DNA of 42,832 bases, taken from assembly GCA_028598985.1 (NCBI GenBank), contig JAQRMV010000012.1, forward strand, positions 1 through 42,832. Direction: 5' to 3'. The stretch comes from Gammaproteobacteria bacterium. GTDB taxonomy: Bacteria; Pseudomonadota; Gammaproteobacteria; Pseudomonadales; Balneatricaceae. The translations under genes and the position numbers were made by a program. Position 1 is the stretch's first letter; the number at the start of each line of letters is the position of its first letter. The notes beneath the pieces are model-generated. The model saw only the letters and a program-made list of their open reading frames with translations, had not been told where the DNA came from and made no database searches. Positions 17,961 to 28,791 of this stretch are shown piece after piece.

Positions 17961-18689
17961 TTAAGTGGTAGTTTTCCACGCTACTGATACTCCATGGGGA
18001 TAACGTCCATCAATACGCTCAATGCGCGCCTCTTGGGTTAAAAAATGACTATGATAAACCTTCATCAAGCGCTGTAATCTTGGCAACATTTGTTTTCGAC
18101 CTAACACTAAAACAATACCATTTTTGAGTAGCAACTCCACCGCCCCTCGATGGGCCATAGAAAGCTGATCTATAATCAAATCATCCCGCCCAACCAGCCA
18201 ACTCATTTGTCGATACAATTGGCTCATAAACCAAGCACTACCCTGGGGGCCGGTAAATAAAGGCAAGTGGTCAGCACCCGGAACTAGGCTAGGGTTAACC
18301 AATACCAGCTCACCTTCGTGGTTAATAAAGCCACCATCTTGCCAACGGGCGATGAAAATTTGTTTATGGGCTTCAACCATCAGCCTATTGGGCCAAACAC
18401 GACTCACCTTGGCATCATTAACCCATGCATGGTCCTCTACACTTTGTCTAATATCTTGTAAATCGGCGCCGAAAAATGAATCTGACAAACGTAAATTTAG
18501 CTGGGCCTGAAGCGCCACCCTTTGAGAAGCGGGTATATCGGTATGTAAAATAATCTGTTGCAGGGGTCGCTTCAACCAAGGCTGCATAACCTGCCAAATT
18601 AACAGTCCCGCCATAAACACCACTAACAGCAAAAGCAGCCTAGCGCCCCAGCTCCAATGCGTGGTTTTCACGTCCACTTCAAGGCTCAT
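17961..18689 (-). CDS. ftsQ: FtsQ divisome membrane protein
   Basis: This bitopic inner-membrane protein bridges early and late divisome parts through FtsB and FtsL. A single transmembrane helix at about residues 16-36 (ARLLLLLVVFMAGLLIWQVM) follows a short cytoplasmic tail. A POTRA domain (IILHTDIPASQRVALQAQL... to VWPNRLMVEAHKQIFIARW) and the beta domain with FINHEGELV follow. At 242 residues it is a little shorter than E. coli FtsQ (276). Its start overlaps the ddlB stop by one base, so translation is probably coupled. Confidence 0.94.
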   Translation of the reverse strand: MSLEVDVKTTHWSWGARLLLLLVVFMAGLLIWQVMQPWLKRPLQQIILHTDIPASQRVALQAQLNLRLSDSFFGADLQDIRQSVEDHAWVNDAKVSRVWPNRLMVEAHKQIFIARWQDGGFINHEGELVLVNPSLVPGADHLPLFTGPQGSAWFMSQLYRQMSWLVGRDDLIIDQLSMAHRGAVELLLKNGIVLVLGRKQMLPRLQRLMKVYHSHFLTQEARIERIDGRYPHGVSVAWKTTT

Positions 18690-19663
18690 TAGCTCACCCC
18701 AACCCGTGCAAAAGCCAGGTTTAATATCAGCAAAGTTAATTGAGAAAAATCTAACCCGGCAGCGTCAGCAGCCATTGGCACCAAACTATGACTGGTCATG
18801 CCTGGCGTTGTATTCACCTCTAATAACCAGTTCCTGCCTTGTTTATCTCGCATCACATCAATGCGACCCCAGTCCCTACACCCTAATACTTGAAAGGCAT
18901 AACGACATTCGTCTTGCATACCCTGCTGCTCTGCTGCACTCATAGGGTTATCAAACAAGTATTGAGTTTCGTCGGAGTAATACTTAGCCTGTAGGTCGTA
19001 AAAGGCATTATTAGTCTCTAGCCGAATCGCTGGCAAAGACAGGTCATTAAGTATAGGTACTGTGTACTCATCACCATCAATAAATTGCTCGGCCATTACT
19101 TCACGGTCGTATTCTGCTGCGTCTCGGTATGCTCGCTCTAGAGCGGCAGCTGAATCAACGATATTGATCCCTAAACTAGAACCTTCGTGCACTGGTTTAA
19201 CCACCAACGGTAGCTCTAGACGTTTAGCCACTTCTGCCCAATTACTTGAACTATTGAGCACTTCATAAGCAGGGGTTCTTACGCCCTGTGCCAACCATAC
19301 CAATTTGGTCATGAGCTTATTCATACCTAAACTAGAGGCTAAAACGTCGCAACCTGTGTATGGAATCTTCATGAATTCGAGCACACCCTGCAATGTGCCA
19401 TCTTCACCACCTCGGCCATGCAGAATAATAAACGCCGCATCCATTTTCGCCTGCTGAAGCTGAGACACCTGATCTAGGCCATCTGCGCCTAAGTCTAAAC
19501 CAAACGCATTAACACCAGCACTTTGCAGGTGGGATAAAACTTGCTCTCCACTCATTAAAGAAATTTCGCGCTCTGCGGAGGTGCCACCATAAATGACGGC
19601 AACACGGGCGTCTGGCACAGTGAGCAAATGAGCCCATCGTTTAGATAAATTCATATTTGTCAT
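18689..19663 (-). CDS. ddlB: D-alanine--D-alanine ligase
   Basis: This ATP-grasp enzyme makes the D-Ala-D-Ala dipeptide that MurF adds. It shows VIYGGTSAEREISLMSG, HGRGGEDGTLQGVLE, the Ser/Gly loop VKPVHEGSSLGI and the Mg-binding end LLEVNTTPGMTSHSLVP. At 324 residues it is slightly longer than E. coli DdlB (306). AGGAG precedes ATG 19663. The start abuts the murC stop (TAAATG) and the stop overlaps ftsQ, the standard dcw order. Confidence 0.97.
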   Translation of the reverse strand: MTNMNLSKRWAHLLTVPDARVAVIYGGTSAEREISLMSGEQVLSHLQSAGVNAFGLDLGADGLDQVSQLQQAKMDAAFIILHGRGGEDGTLQGVLEFMKIPYTGCDVLASSLGMNKLMTKLVWLAQGVRTPAYEVLNSSSNWAEVAKRLELPLVVKPVHEGSSLGINIVDSAAALERAYRDAAEYDREVMAEQFIDGDEYTVPILNDLSLPAIRLETNNAFYDLQAKYYSDETQYLFDNPMSAAEQQGMQDECRYAFQVLGCRDWGRIDVMRDKQGRNWLLEVNTTPGMTSHSLVPMAADAAGLDFSQLTLLILNLAFARVGVS

Positions 19664-21100
19664 TTAGTATTTCTCCTGGTCTATTTTCTCCAACAAAGCT
19701 CTGGAAATTTGTCCAATATCTCCAGCACCTTGGGTCAACAATAAATCACCACTGTTTAGAACACCTTCCAACACAGGAGCAATAGCGGCGCCACGCTCCA
19801 CAAAGATTGGATCTACCTGCCCACGGGAACGAATACTTCTGCACAAACTACGCCCATCAGCCCCATTGATAGGCTCTTCACCAGCAGGATAAATATCTAA
19901 CAAAATCAGCACATCTACTCGCGACAACACGTCTACAAAATCTTCATATAAATCCCGGGTTCGAGAATACCGGTGCGGTTGATATACCATAACCAAACGC
20001 CTACCGGGCCAACCAGCACGGATTGCCTCAATAGTTGCTGACACTTCACGAGGGTGATGGCCATAATCATCCACCAAGGTTGCCACCCCTGTTTGTGCAG
20101 GATAGTCGCCAAGCACCTGAAAACGCCGCCCCACTCCAGAGAATTCGTTAAGACCAGTGACAATATGTTCGTCTGCCACTTCTAAGTCGGTTGCTACCGC
20201 TATCGCCGCCAGGGCATTTTGAACATTATGTTTACCTGGTATTGTTAAGGTAATATCAAGGTCTTGATAACCTTTTCGACACGCCGTAAACGAAGTCACC
20301 ATACCTTGTTGATGAAGATTAATGGCCTTAATATCTGCATTTTCATCAAAGCCATAAGTCATCAAAGGCCGGCTTACTTGGGGCAATATTTCCCACACTA
20401 CGGGATCATCAATACACACAATGGCAAGCCCATAGAATGGCAAGTTATGCAAAAACTCAACGAAGGTTTTCTTTAAGCGGTTGAAGTCCCCTTCATAGGT
20501 CGACATGTGGTCTGCATCGATATTAGTCACAATAGAAGTGAGTGGTTGCAAATGCAAAAAAGAAGCATCACTTTCGTCTGCCTCTGCCACCAAATAAGAA
20601 CTCGCTCCTAATTTAGCATTGGTGCCCGCACTGGTTAACTTACCACCAATAACAAAGGTTGGATCTAAACCACCCGCACCTAGAATAGAAGCCACTAAAG
20701 ACGTGGTAGTGGTTTTCCCATGGGTGCCTGCCACCGCGATACCATGTCGATAACGCATTAACTCTGCCAACATTTCGGCTCGCTGCACCACTGGTATACG
20801 ATGCGCCCTTGCTGCAACTAGCTCAGGATTTTCTTCTGTTACGGCTGTCGAAACCACCACTACATGGGCACCGCGAATATTGGATTCTTGATGGCCAATA
20901 AAAATCTGAGCTCCGTGGCTAGACAAGCGCTCAGTCACCGGACTGAGTTTTAGATCTGAACCACTAATTTCGTAACCCTGGTTAAGCAATACTTCAGCAA
21001 TGCCGCACATGCCTACGCCACCTATACCCACAAAATGGATTCTCTTAATGCGTCGCATTTCTGGAATTGTGTACTGATTGGGCGGGATGAATTTAACCAC
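19664..21100 (-). CDS. murC: MurC, UDP-N-acetylmuramate--L-alanine ligase
   Basis: MurC adds the first amino acid, L-Ala, to UDP-MurNAc. The nucleotide-binding N-domain starts [18 protein letters not shown]. The ATP loop [16 protein letters not shown] is intact, and [17 protein letters not shown] and YQPHRYSRT are typical MurC signatures. At 478 residues it is slightly shorter than E. coli MurC (491). It overlaps murG by 8 bases at its start and touches ddlB at its end. Confidence 0.97.
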   Translation of the reverse strand: MVKFIPPNQYTIPEMRRIKRIHFVGIGGVGMCGIAEVLLNQGYEISGSDLKLSPVTERLSSHGAQIFIGHQESNIRGAHVVVVSTAVTEENPELVAARAHRIPVVQRAEMLAELMRYRHGIAVAGTHGKTTTTSLVASILGAGGLDPTFVIGGKLTSAGTNAKLGASSYLVAEADESDASFLHLQPLTSIVTNIDADHMSTYEGDFNRLKKTFVEFLHNLPFYGLAIVCIDDPVVWEILPQVSRPLMTYGFDENADIKAINLHQQGMVTSFTACRKGYQDLDITLTIPGKHNVQNALAAIAVATDLEVADEHIVTGLNEFSGVGRRFQVLGDYPAQTGVATLVDDYGHHPREVSATIEAIRAGWPGRRLVMVYQPHRYSRTRDLYEDFVDVLSRVDVLILLDIYPAGEEPINGADGRSLCRSIRSRGQVDPIFVERGAAIAPVLEGVLNSGDLLLTQGAGDIGQISRALLEKIDQEKY

Positions 21101-22172
21101 GGCTGATCTCCATACAATGTTGTGCCACTAAGTCTGCCGCATCGGGTGTAGCACAGGTTAACGCTGCGGTAGACATATTAATTATAGTTGGTTGATGACC
21201 TATTAAATCACTCATTACTCGACTTAAAGTGTCCGGCGTCAGCTGTGCTTGCGGCAACAGAATAGCGGCGCCTGCCGCCACCAACACATTAGCGTTAGCA
21301 GTTTGGTGGTCATCAACGGCATGGGGAAAAGGCACTAAAATAGACGCCATGCCAGCTCCCGCCAATTCACTTACTGTTAAAGCCCCGGCCCGACAGATGA
21401 CTAAATCTGCCCATGCATAGGCCTGTGCCATATCATCAATATAAGCCTCTATGCGTGCTTCAACCTTAGAGCTTGTATAGACCGATTGCGTCAGTAAAAG
21501 GTGTTTTGGGCCCGTTTGATGCCACATCTCTGGTCGAGATTCAGTAGGTAACAAACTAATCGCCTGAGGGACTACATTGTTCAGTGCAAGAGCCCCAAGG
21601 CTGCCACCCACCACCAAGACTCTAAGCCTTTTATGTGTTTCTTTACGAGGACCAATATCAGATCTCAAAGGATTACCCACTGTCACTACGTCATCTTTCG
21701 AAAAACTTCCTGGAAACGCCTGCAAAGTTCGGGCAGCCAAAGGGCGAAGCAATCGATTAGTGAGTCCAGGAATAGCATTTTGCTCATGCAAAACTAACGG
21801 TATCCCAAGCAGTTTAGCTGCCAACCCGCCTGGCCCTGAAACAAAACCACCCATCCCCAAGATGCAATGAGGTTTGAAACGACGAATCACGCCGACCGCT
21901 TGACACAAAGACTTTATCAAACGCCATGGAGCCAGCAACAAAGTCAATTTTCCTTTACCTCTCAAACCAACCACATCGATACAATGCAATTTTAATCCAG
22001 CTGCAGGCACCAAACGCGACTCAATACCCCTGTCCGTTCCCAGCCATTGCACCTGCCAGCCTTTTTTCAGCAGTATTTCAGCCGTAGCTAGGGCCGGATA
22101 TACATGTCCACCCGTACCCGCAGCAAGTACTAATAAACGTTTTGATTTCTGCTGTAAACTAACGCCCGTCAT
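21093..22172 (-). CDS. murG: MurG, lipid II synthase (GlcNAc transferase)
   Basis: MurG transfers GlcNAc from UDP-GlcNAc to lipid I at the inner face of the membrane, making lipid II. The glycine-rich [16 protein letters not shown] near the N-terminus, [16 protein letters not shown], and the nucleotide site [16 protein letters not shown] identify it. I start at ATG 22172 (MTGVSLQQK) instead of the track's 22214. AAGG precedes it, the product is 359 residues against 355 in E. coli, and the overlap with ftsW falls to 14 bases. Confidence 0.96.
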   Translation of the reverse strand: MTGVSLQQKSKRLLVLAAGTGGHVYPALATAEILLKKGWQVQWLGTDRGIESRLVPAAGLKLHCIDVVGLRGKGKLTLLLAPWRLIKSLCQAVGVIRRFKPHCILGMGGFVSGPGGLAAKLLGIPLVLHEQNAIPGLTNRLLRPLAARTLQAFPGSFSKDDVVTVGNPLRSDIGPRKETHKRLRVLVVGGSLGALALNNVVPQAISLLPTESRPEMWHQTGPKHLLLTQSVYTSSKVEARIEAYIDDMAQAYAWADLVICRAGALTVSELAGAGMASILVPFPHAVDDHQTANANVLVAAGAAILLPQAQLTPDTLSRVMSDLIGHQPTIINMSTAALTCATPDAADLVAQHCMEISRG

Positions 22173-23442
22173 AATGCTGACCTTGCTTTTGATCTTCATC
22201 AAACCACTGATCAATATCGTCTAGACCCGGTGTAGGAGCATAGACAGTACCTGTATCACTTACCTCTACATGACGAGACACTGAATCAGCGCGCTCACCC
22301 TTGTCATGGACCAGGTTATTTTCCAATGAAATTCGCAATAAAATACCCAAGCTACCTGCGCAAGCTAACATGCTACTGCCGCCGTAGCTTACAAACGGCA
22401 AAGTTAAACCTTTGGTAGGTAATAGACCTAGGTTTACACCGATATTGATCATGGCTTGAGCCGCAATCAACAGCACCAAACCATAAGCCAAGTAGGCTGA
22501 AAAATGGCGCCCTAGGCGCTCGGCTTTTTGGCCCACATGTAAACCACGCACAATAAGCACACCATATAATGCCACTACAATGAGTGCGCCAACTGCTCCC
22601 CATTCCTCAGCTAATACAGAATAAACAAAATCTGTGTGGGCCTCTGGCAAATAAAACAACTTCTGCATGCTTTGGCCTAAACCTTCACCAAACCAACCGC
22701 CACGACCAAACGCAATTTGAGCTTGAGTAAGCTGATACCCGCTGCCAAAAGGGTCTCCCCATGGGTCTAAATAAGTCATTAGCCGTTTGACTCGATACTC
22801 GGCGGCAAAAATGGTCATCGCTCCCAGAGCGCCAGCTGCAAGCAAAACCACAGAAATATGGCGCTTACGCATGCCACCTAAAAAGAACATCCCCAATACA
22901 GCGCCCATCATCACTACAACCGCACCAAAATCCGGCTCTAACAACAGGAGCACGATAAAGACGCCAAGAACCACAGTAGATTTAAGAAATCCTGAAAAGT
23001 GATTTCTAACTTCATCTTGTTGACGCACTAAATAGCCTGCCATAAATGCCACAACGGCAATTTTGGCAAATTCTGAAGGCTGTAAACTTAATGGGCCAAT
23101 GGGAATCCATCGAGTACTACCGTTCACATTTTTACCCAAACCCGGTAACAACACAGCGACTAATAACAGCGCTGCTACAAGCAACAGGTAAGGGCTTTGT
23201 TTTTGCCACACTTCCACAGGAATCAATAGACAAACCATAAGGCTTACACTACCCAACACCATAAACAACAACTGTCGTTTGCTTTGGTAAAAAGGATCAT
23301 TAAATTTAATCGCAACAACATCCATAGAGGCCGAGGTAATCATCACATAGCCAATCAGTGCCAAAGCTAAAGCGGGCAAAAATAAAGCAAGGTCTAACCT
23401 TTGGCTTGTTACGGTGTGCCACTGTTTCGATACATTAGTCAT
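22159..23442 (-). CDS. ftsW: FtsW, SEDS-family septal peptidoglycan polymerase
   Basis: This polytopic inner-membrane glycosyltransferase works with FtsI (PBP3) to build septal peptidoglycan from lipid II. About ten transmembrane segments can be seen. SEDS motifs include NGSTRWIPIGPLSLQPSEFAKIA and the C-terminal LLPTKGLTLPFVSYGGSSMLA. At 427 residues it is close to E. coli (414). A cytoplasmic tail of about 50 polar residues follows the last helix. It overlaps murD by 4 bases (ATGA) and murG by 14. Confidence 0.97.
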   Translation of the reverse strand: MTNVSKQWHTVTSQRLDLALFLPALALALIGYVMITSASMDVVAIKFNDPFYQSKRQLLFMVLGSVSLMVCLLIPVEVWQKQSPYLLLVAALLLVAVLLPGLGKNVNGSTRWIPIGPLSLQPSEFAKIAVVAFMAGYLVRQQDEVRNHFSGFLKSTVVLGVFIVLLLLEPDFGAVVVMMGAVLGMFFLGGMRKRHISVVLLAAGALGAMTIFAAEYRVKRLMTYLDPWGDPFGSGYQLTQAQIAFGRGGWFGEGLGQSMQKLFYLPEAHTDFVYSVLAEEWGAVGALIVVALYGVLIVRGLHVGQKAERLGRHFSAYLAYGLVLLIAAQAMINIGVNLGLLPTKGLTLPFVSYGGSSMLACAGSLGILLRISLENNLVHDKGERADSVSRHVEVSDTGTVYAPTPGLDDIDQWFDEDQKQGQHYDGR

Positions 23443-24794
23443 GCTAACGCCCGCACTAATTCGGCAAAATGATCACCCCTAGCCTGAAAACCACTATAGG
23501 CATCAAAACTTGCACAAGCAGGAGACAACAATACAAGATCACCGCTTTCTGCCATCTGGGACGCTGTTTTAACCGCATTTTGCATATTATGCACATGGCT
23601 AAACATCACTTGGCCAGATAAAGCCTGTTCAATTTGACTCGCGTCTTGGCCCATTAGTAGGGTTTGTTTGCCAAAGTGCTTGAGCGGTGCTGCAAGGTCA
23701 GAAAAGTCTGCTCCTTTGCCCACGCCCCCAGCAATAAGAATAATTTTACCTGTTAAATCCGGCCCAAAACCTTCCAGGGCAGCCACTGTGGCACCTACAT
23801 TAGTGCCCTTAGAATCATTAATGTAATCAACGCCATCAATATTCGCTACCAATTCACACCGGTGTGATAACCCTGTGAAGGTTTTTAGGGTATTAAGCAT
23901 GGCATCCATAGGCAATTTAACGGCTTGGCCAAGTGCTAACGCAGCAAGAGCATTGGCTACATTATGGAGACCCGACATAGCCATTTGGCTTACCGCCAAT
24001 AGCGGCTGTAAACCTTGAGCTAACCATACTTCACCACCCTTCTTGCGCAAACCAAATTGGCCTACATCTGGGTCCGCCAAGCTAAATCGTGTTTGTTTTA
24101 CTGTATCTGGAACCAACGGGTTGGTTAGCGCATCATCGCCATTTACTACGGCCGCTTTACATGATTGAAAAATTCGATGCTTAGCTTGGTGATATGCCAT
24201 TAAACTGTCATACCGATCCATATGGTCTGGGCTCACATTAAGCACACAAGCGACTGCGGCCCCTAATCCGGTGGTAGATTCTAACTGAAAACTAGACAGC
24301 TCGATGACGTACAAATCAACATCATCATCAAGCAACGACACAGCCGGTTCGCCTAGGTTTCCGCCTATACCTGCCTTCAAACCAGCATTATGAGCCATTT
24401 CACCCACTAGACTAGTAACCGTACTCTTAGCGTTAGAACCCGTAATGGCTACAACGGGCACTCCTGCAGAGCGAGCTGCCTGGGCAAATAAATCAATATC
24501 ACTGCGAATAGGCACCCCCACTTTAGCAGCCTCAACTAAAGCGGGTTCTTGCATGGATACGCCTGGGCTTAATATGATTTGGCTAGCTGCCTGACATAAG
24601 TCATGGGGGAAATCACCCAAATGGACAGCCACGTCTGGCTGCTCAGATCGCAACTGATGTAAAAATGGAGGTTGCTGCCTTGAGTCTGCAACTTGGAATC
24701 GTTCACCTTGAGCTGCCAAATACTGTGCGCAGGAAAATCCGGTTTTTCCTAACCCGATGATCAAGCTAAAACGATCACTGACGATTAACGACAT
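23439..24794 (-). CDS. murD: MurD, UDP-MurNAc-L-Ala--D-glutamate ligase
   Basis: MurD adds D-Glu to UDP-MurNAc-L-Ala. The N-terminal LIIGLGKTGFSCAQYLAAQG binds the UDP part. The ATP loop reads ITGSNAKSTVTSLVGEM, with Ala where E. coli has Gly (GSNGKST). Family regions INDSKGTNVGATVAALEGF and LLSPACASFDAYSGFQARG are present. At 451 residues it is slightly longer than E. coli (438). mraY precedes it by 27 bases and ftsW overlaps its end. Confidence 0.97.
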   Translation of the reverse strand: MSLIVSDRFSLIIGLGKTGFSCAQYLAAQGERFQVADSRQQPPFLHQLRSEQPDVAVHLGDFPHDLCQAASQIILSPGVSMQEPALVEAAKVGVPIRSDIDLFAQAARSAGVPVVAITGSNAKSTVTSLVGEMAHNAGLKAGIGGNLGEPAVSLLDDDVDLYVIELSSFQLESTTGLGAAVACVLNVSPDHMDRYDSLMAYHQAKHRIFQSCKAAVVNGDDALTNPLVPDTVKQTRFSLADPDVGQFGLRKKGGEVWLAQGLQPLLAVSQMAMSGLHNVANALAALALGQAVKLPMDAMLNTLKTFTGLSHRCELVANIDGVDYINDSKGTNVGATVAALEGFGPDLTGKIILIAGGVGKGADFSDLAAPLKHFGKQTLLMGQDASQIEQALSGQVMFSHVHNMQNAVKTASQMAESGDLVLLSPACASFDAYSGFQARGDHFAELVRALA

Positions 24795-24821
24795 TGGTAT
24801 TTATGCCCTTTGGAAGTTTAA

Positions 24822-25904
24822 CTATCTTAGCTTCAGTGTGGCTAAACCGATCAATACTAAAATTACAGTAATGATCCAAAAACGCACGATAATACGTGGC
24901 TCTGGCCAACCCTTTAATTCGAAATGATGGTGTATTGGCGCCATACGGAAGATCCGTTTTCCCGTTAACTTGAACGAAATCACCTGTAATATAACTGACA
25001 CCGTTTCCATCACAAATACACCACCCATGATTAATAACACTAACTCTTGGCGAACAATCACAGCCACTACGCCCAAAGCCGCGCCTAACGCCAAAGCACC
25101 CACATCCCCCATAAATACTTGAGCAGGATAGGTGTTAAACCATAAGAATCCCATGCCAGCGCCAACCATTGCGGCACAAAAAACCACCAATTCTCCTGCA
25201 CCACTAATATATGGAATATTAAGATATGCGGAAAACACTGAGTGGCCCGTTAAGTATGCAAATACCGCCAATGCGCCAGCAATAAGTACAGTCGGTAATA
25301 TCGCCAAGCCGTCTAGCCCGTCCGTTAGGTTAACCGCATTTGAAGTGCCCACAATGACGAAGTAAGTAAGCACGACATATAACACACCAATATTAATGCC
25401 TACAGTTTTGAAAAAAGGCACAATGAGTTCTAATTCTTGTGACGATTGGGCGCTGTAATACAGAAATAACGCCGCTCCCAAACCGCCTACAGATTGCCAA
25501 AAATACTTCCATCGAGCGATTAATCCACGGGAGTTTTTCTCTACAACTTTGCGATAATCATCCACCCAACCTACGGCACCAAATATAGCCGTTACTGCAA
25601 TTGTGACCCAAATATATCGGTTTGTTAGATCGCCCCACAACAAAGCACTGATTAATATCGCCACTAATATTAATGCGCCACCCATTGTGGGTGTTCCGGC
25701 TTTCACCAAATGAGTTTGCGGGCCATCATCACGAATTGACTGGCCTATTTGCTTGGCTTTTAAATGCTTAATCATATAAGGGCCAATTGCCATAGCGATA
25801 AACAAAGAAGTAAGCACTCCCATGATGCCACGCATAGTAAGGTATTGAAAAACACCAAAGGCGCTATAATACTGTGATAAATAATCTGCTAACCATAACA
25901 ACAT
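24822..25904 (-). CDS. mraY: MraY, phospho-MurNAc-pentapeptide transferase
   Basis: MraY moves phospho-MurNAc-pentapeptide onto undecaprenyl phosphate, giving lipid I. It has about ten transmembrane helices. The aspartate-rich Mg site [10 protein letters not shown], the catalytic [14 protein letters not shown] and the histidine loop [15 protein letters not shown] are all intact. At 360 residues it equals the E. coli protein. It lies 3 bases after murF. Confidence 0.98.
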   Translation of the reverse strand: MLLWLADYLSQYYSAFGVFQYLTMRGIMGVLTSLFIAMAIGPYMIKHLKAKQIGQSIRDDGPQTHLVKAGTPTMGGALILVAILISALLWGDLTNRYIWVTIAVTAIFGAVGWVDDYRKVVEKNSRGLIARWKYFWQSVGGLGAALFLYYSAQSSQELELIVPFFKTVGINIGVLYVVLTYFVIVGTSNAVNLTDGLDGLAILPTVLIAGALAVFAYLTGHSVFSAYLNIPYISGAGELVVFCAAMVGAGMGFLWFNTYPAQVFMGDVGALALGAALGVVAVIVRQELVLLIMGGVFVMETVSVILQVISFKLTGKRIFRMAPIHHHFELKGWPEPRIIVRFWIITVILVLIGLATLKLR

Positions 25905-25907
25905 GGG

Positions 25908-27272
25908 CTAGTTTCCATTGTTAATTAATAATTCAACCACGTGTTCCATTTGACTGGATCGAGATCCTTTAACCAAACAGCTGAAGTCGGCTTTTGGCAG
26001 TTGTTCAAAGCAACTGTATAAATTTTTTTTGTCTGCACAAACCTTACCGTAGCCACCCCCGCACTGCTGATAGCTTTGAATGGCAGCCGCAGCTAACGGG
26101 CCAAATCCATAAAATTGCTCTATACCAGCTGCCGCCACTTGGGCTCCAATCCGCTGATGTAACGCCACCTCTTGAGAGCCTAATTCACCCAGATCACCCA
26201 ACATAAAACAGCGCACCCCTTGGCACTGTTCTAACACATCAATAGCCGCCTTAACCGACCCTGGGTTGGCATTATAGGTGTCATCAATAATGCAACGATC
26301 ATTACTGAGTTGATGACTAACCAGCCGTCCTTGATACGGTCTGGCCTGGGCGAGTCCTGCTACCACTTGGTCCAGCGATAAACCCAAAGCCAAGGCTGCC
26401 GCAGTTGTTGCTAAAGCATTAGCCACATTATGTATACCTAACAAAGCCAAGGACACTTGTCGCTGCTGCTCGCCAATATGAAGTGTAAAGCGGCTGCCTT
26501 GAGGCGTATTTTGAATATCCCTGGCATACACGCTAGCGCTGCTATTATTTAAGCTAAAACTCCATATTCTCCTGTCCTCAGCCAACACTTTCCATTGGTT
26601 AAAATGTGGATCATCCAAATTCAGCACAACCTGTCCTTGCGATGAAAGGCCTGTAATAATTTCGCCCTTGGCTTTAGCTACACCACTTAACCCCCCAAAG
26701 CCAGATAAGTGGGCCTCTTGTGCGTTATTCAAAATAGCCACGTCTGCCATCACCATGCGACTGGTATAGGCTATTTCACCAATATGGTTGGCACCCAGCT
26801 CTAGCACTTTATAATCAATGTCGTTGTGCATACCCCAAAGGGTTAGTGGCACACCAATATCATTGTTAAAATTACCTTGAGTTACCTCTGCTTGCCCCGC
26901 TTCAAATAACACCTTTTGGAGCATTTCCTTAACTGTAGTTTTACCGCTACTACCGGTGACGGCAACAAATTGACCATCCAGCGTTTGGCGCTTTATCTGT
27001 GCTAACTGACCCAAGGCAATACGCGTATCCGGCACAACCAACAAGGGTAGGTTTGTGTCTATTTCCGTGCTCACTAATGCTGCACATGCCCCTTGGCTTT
27101 GCGCCTGAGCTATAAATTCGTGACCGTCAAAATTAGGCCCTACCAAAGCAACAAATAGATCTCCTGCAACCAAGCTTCTTGTGTCTGTAGACAACCGACT
27201 AAATGAAGCCTCACCTATAGACCGGCTGAAAGGCACTTGTTTCGATAGTTCAGAGAGACTAAAAGAGGTCAT
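25908..27272 (-). CDS. murF: MurF, UDP-MurNAc-tripeptide--D-Ala-D-Ala ligase
   Basis: MurF adds the D-Ala-D-Ala made by DdlB, completing the pentapeptide. It shows DTRSLVAGDLFVAL in the N-domain, the ATP loop VTGSSGKTTVKEML, LELGANHIGEI and IDDTYNANPGSVKAAIDVL. At 454 residues it is close to E. coli (452). Its start overlaps the murE stop by 4 bases. Confidence 0.97.
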   Translation of the reverse strand: MTSFSLSELSKQVPFSRSIGEASFSRLSTDTRSLVAGDLFVALVGPNFDGHEFIAQAQSQGACAALVSTEIDTNLPLLVVPDTRIALGQLAQIKRQTLDGQFVAVTGSSGKTTVKEMLQKVLFEAGQAEVTQGNFNNDIGVPLTLWGMHNDIDYKVLELGANHIGEIAYTSRMVMADVAILNNAQEAHLSGFGGLSGVAKAKGEIITGLSSQGQVVLNLDDPHFNQWKVLAEDRRIWSFSLNNSSASVYARDIQNTPQGSRFTLHIGEQQRQVSLALLGIHNVANALATTAAALALGLSLDQVVAGLAQARPYQGRLVSHQLSNDRCIIDDTYNANPGSVKAAIDVLEQCQGVRCFMLGDLGELGSQEVALHQRIGAQVAAAGIEQFYGFGPLAAAAIQSYQQCGGGYGKVCADKKNLYSCFEQLPKADFSCLVKGSRSSQMEHVVELLINNGN

Positions 27273-28789
27273 GCTTTGGCGCCTCCCTGAAGGAAACGAT
27301 GCACTTGCTCTTGGTCACTGAAGTGATGTTTATGACCCTGTATATCTTGATAAGTTTCATGACCCTTGCCAGCAATCAACACAATATCGCATGCCTTAGC
27401 TCGACCCATTACCAACTTAATAGCCGCGCTTCGGTCACTTTCTATAATCACAGACTCTAAGCGCGAAAATCCTCTAGCAATGTGTTGTAATATTTGCTCA
27501 CTGGATTCAGTTCGAGGATTATCATCAGTCACCACCACATGATCTGCAAAACGTTCGGCGATACTTGCCATTTGAGGACGCTTGCCTGCGTCACGATCAC
27601 CTCCACAACCAAACACAACCCACAATTCTCCTTGAGTGATGTGTTCTTTAGCTGCTATGAGTGCTTGTTCTAAGGCATCAGGCGTATGAGCATAGTCGAC
27701 AATCGCTTGGGGTGCATTTTCCAACTGCCCTGCCTTACCAATAAGTTGCATCCGGCCACTTACGGTGGTCAAATTATTAATGGATTCCATCGCTGGTATT
27801 AATTTGACCCCATGCAACAAAAGCACCGCTAAACTGGCCAAAATATTACTTAAATTAAAACGCCCAATAAGGCCTACATTTAATGCAGCCGTTCCCATGG
27901 GAGTATGCACCAGTGCTTCGATGCCGTGTTTATGCTGGGTGATAGACGACACTCCTACATCCACATAATCAACTTCTGAAATTTGTGCACTGTAGGTATA
28001 GGTTTGCACCGAAGGGGCAACTTCATTAAGTAAGCCTCGCCCAAAATCATCATCAAAATTGATCACTGCGTGGCTCAAATTAGGCCACACGAATAACTTG
28101 GCCTTCACTTCTCCATAAGCTCGCATGCTGCCATGGTAATCAAGATGATCTCGAGTCAGATTGGTAAACACCGCAGTTTTAAAGCGACATCCATTCAAAC
28201 GGCCTTGGTCCAAACCATGGGAAGACACCTCTACTGCACAAGCCTTAGCGCCTGCATCTGCCATAGCACCCAGCTGACTCTGCATAGTGACTTCATCTGG
28301 CGTCGTATTTAGGCCCTGTTCCAACTGGTCGAGAAGGCCATAGCCTAAAGTGCCCATAACTCCACAAGTTTGACCAAGTTGCGTAAAACACTGGGCAATG
28401 AATTGGCTACAACTTGTTTTACCGTTAGTGCCAGTAATACCTACCAAGGACATCCTTTGGCTGGGTTCATTATTCATTTTTGCAGCCACAGATCCCTGAA
28501 TAACTGCTAGATTAGCAATACCCACAATGGGCACAGTGAGATTAGATGGGTCCAACTTCAACGCCTGTTGCGCATCAATAGCTACCGCCGCAGCTCCATT
28601 TGCCTGCGCTTGCTCTATATAGCTGCGCTGCCGCTTTGGTTCCCCTAAACAAGTAATGAACAAGTTGCCCTGCTCTACCTGCCGGCTATCTGATGACACC
28701 CCATACACACAAACATCAGCCCATTGTTGGGCTAGTCCTGGCAGGGACATCAGTTCGTGTAAGCGTTTGGTATCCACATCCAACCTCAC
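27269..28789 (-). CDS. murE: MurE, UDP-MurNAc-L-Ala-D-Glu--meso-DAP ligase
   Basis: MurE adds the third peptide residue. The DNPR motif in VVTDDNPRTESSEQI marks meso-diaminopimelate rather than lysine specificity, as expected for a Gram-negative. The ATP loop VGITGTNGKTSCSQF and SSDSRQVEQGNLFI in the UDP-binding domain are present. At 506 residues it is close to E. coli (495). The start is GTG 28789, preceded by AAGG. It begins 2 bases after the ftsI stop and overlaps murF. Confidence 0.97.
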   Translation of the reverse strand: MRLDVDTKRLHELMSLPGLAQQWADVCVYGVSSDSRQVEQGNLFITCLGEPKRQRSYIEQAQANGAAAVAIDAQQALKLDPSNLTVPIVGIANLAVIQGSVAAKMNNEPSQRMSLVGITGTNGKTSCSQFIAQCFTQLGQTCGVMGTLGYGLLDQLEQGLNTTPDEVTMQSQLGAMADAGAKACAVEVSSHGLDQGRLNGCRFKTAVFTNLTRDHLDYHGSMRAYGEVKAKLFVWPNLSHAVINFDDDFGRGLLNEVAPSVQTYTYSAQISEVDYVDVGVSSITQHKHGIEALVHTPMGTAALNVGLIGRFNLSNILASLAVLLLHGVKLIPAMESINNLTTVSGRMQLIGKAGQLENAPQAIVDYAHTPDALEQALIAAKEHITQGELWVVFGCGGDRDAGKRPQMASIAERFADHVVVTDDNPRTESSEQILQHIARGFSRLESVIIESDRSAAIKLVMGRAKACDIVLIAGKGHETYQDIQGHKHHFSDQEQVHRFLQGGAKA

Positions 28790-28791
28790 TG

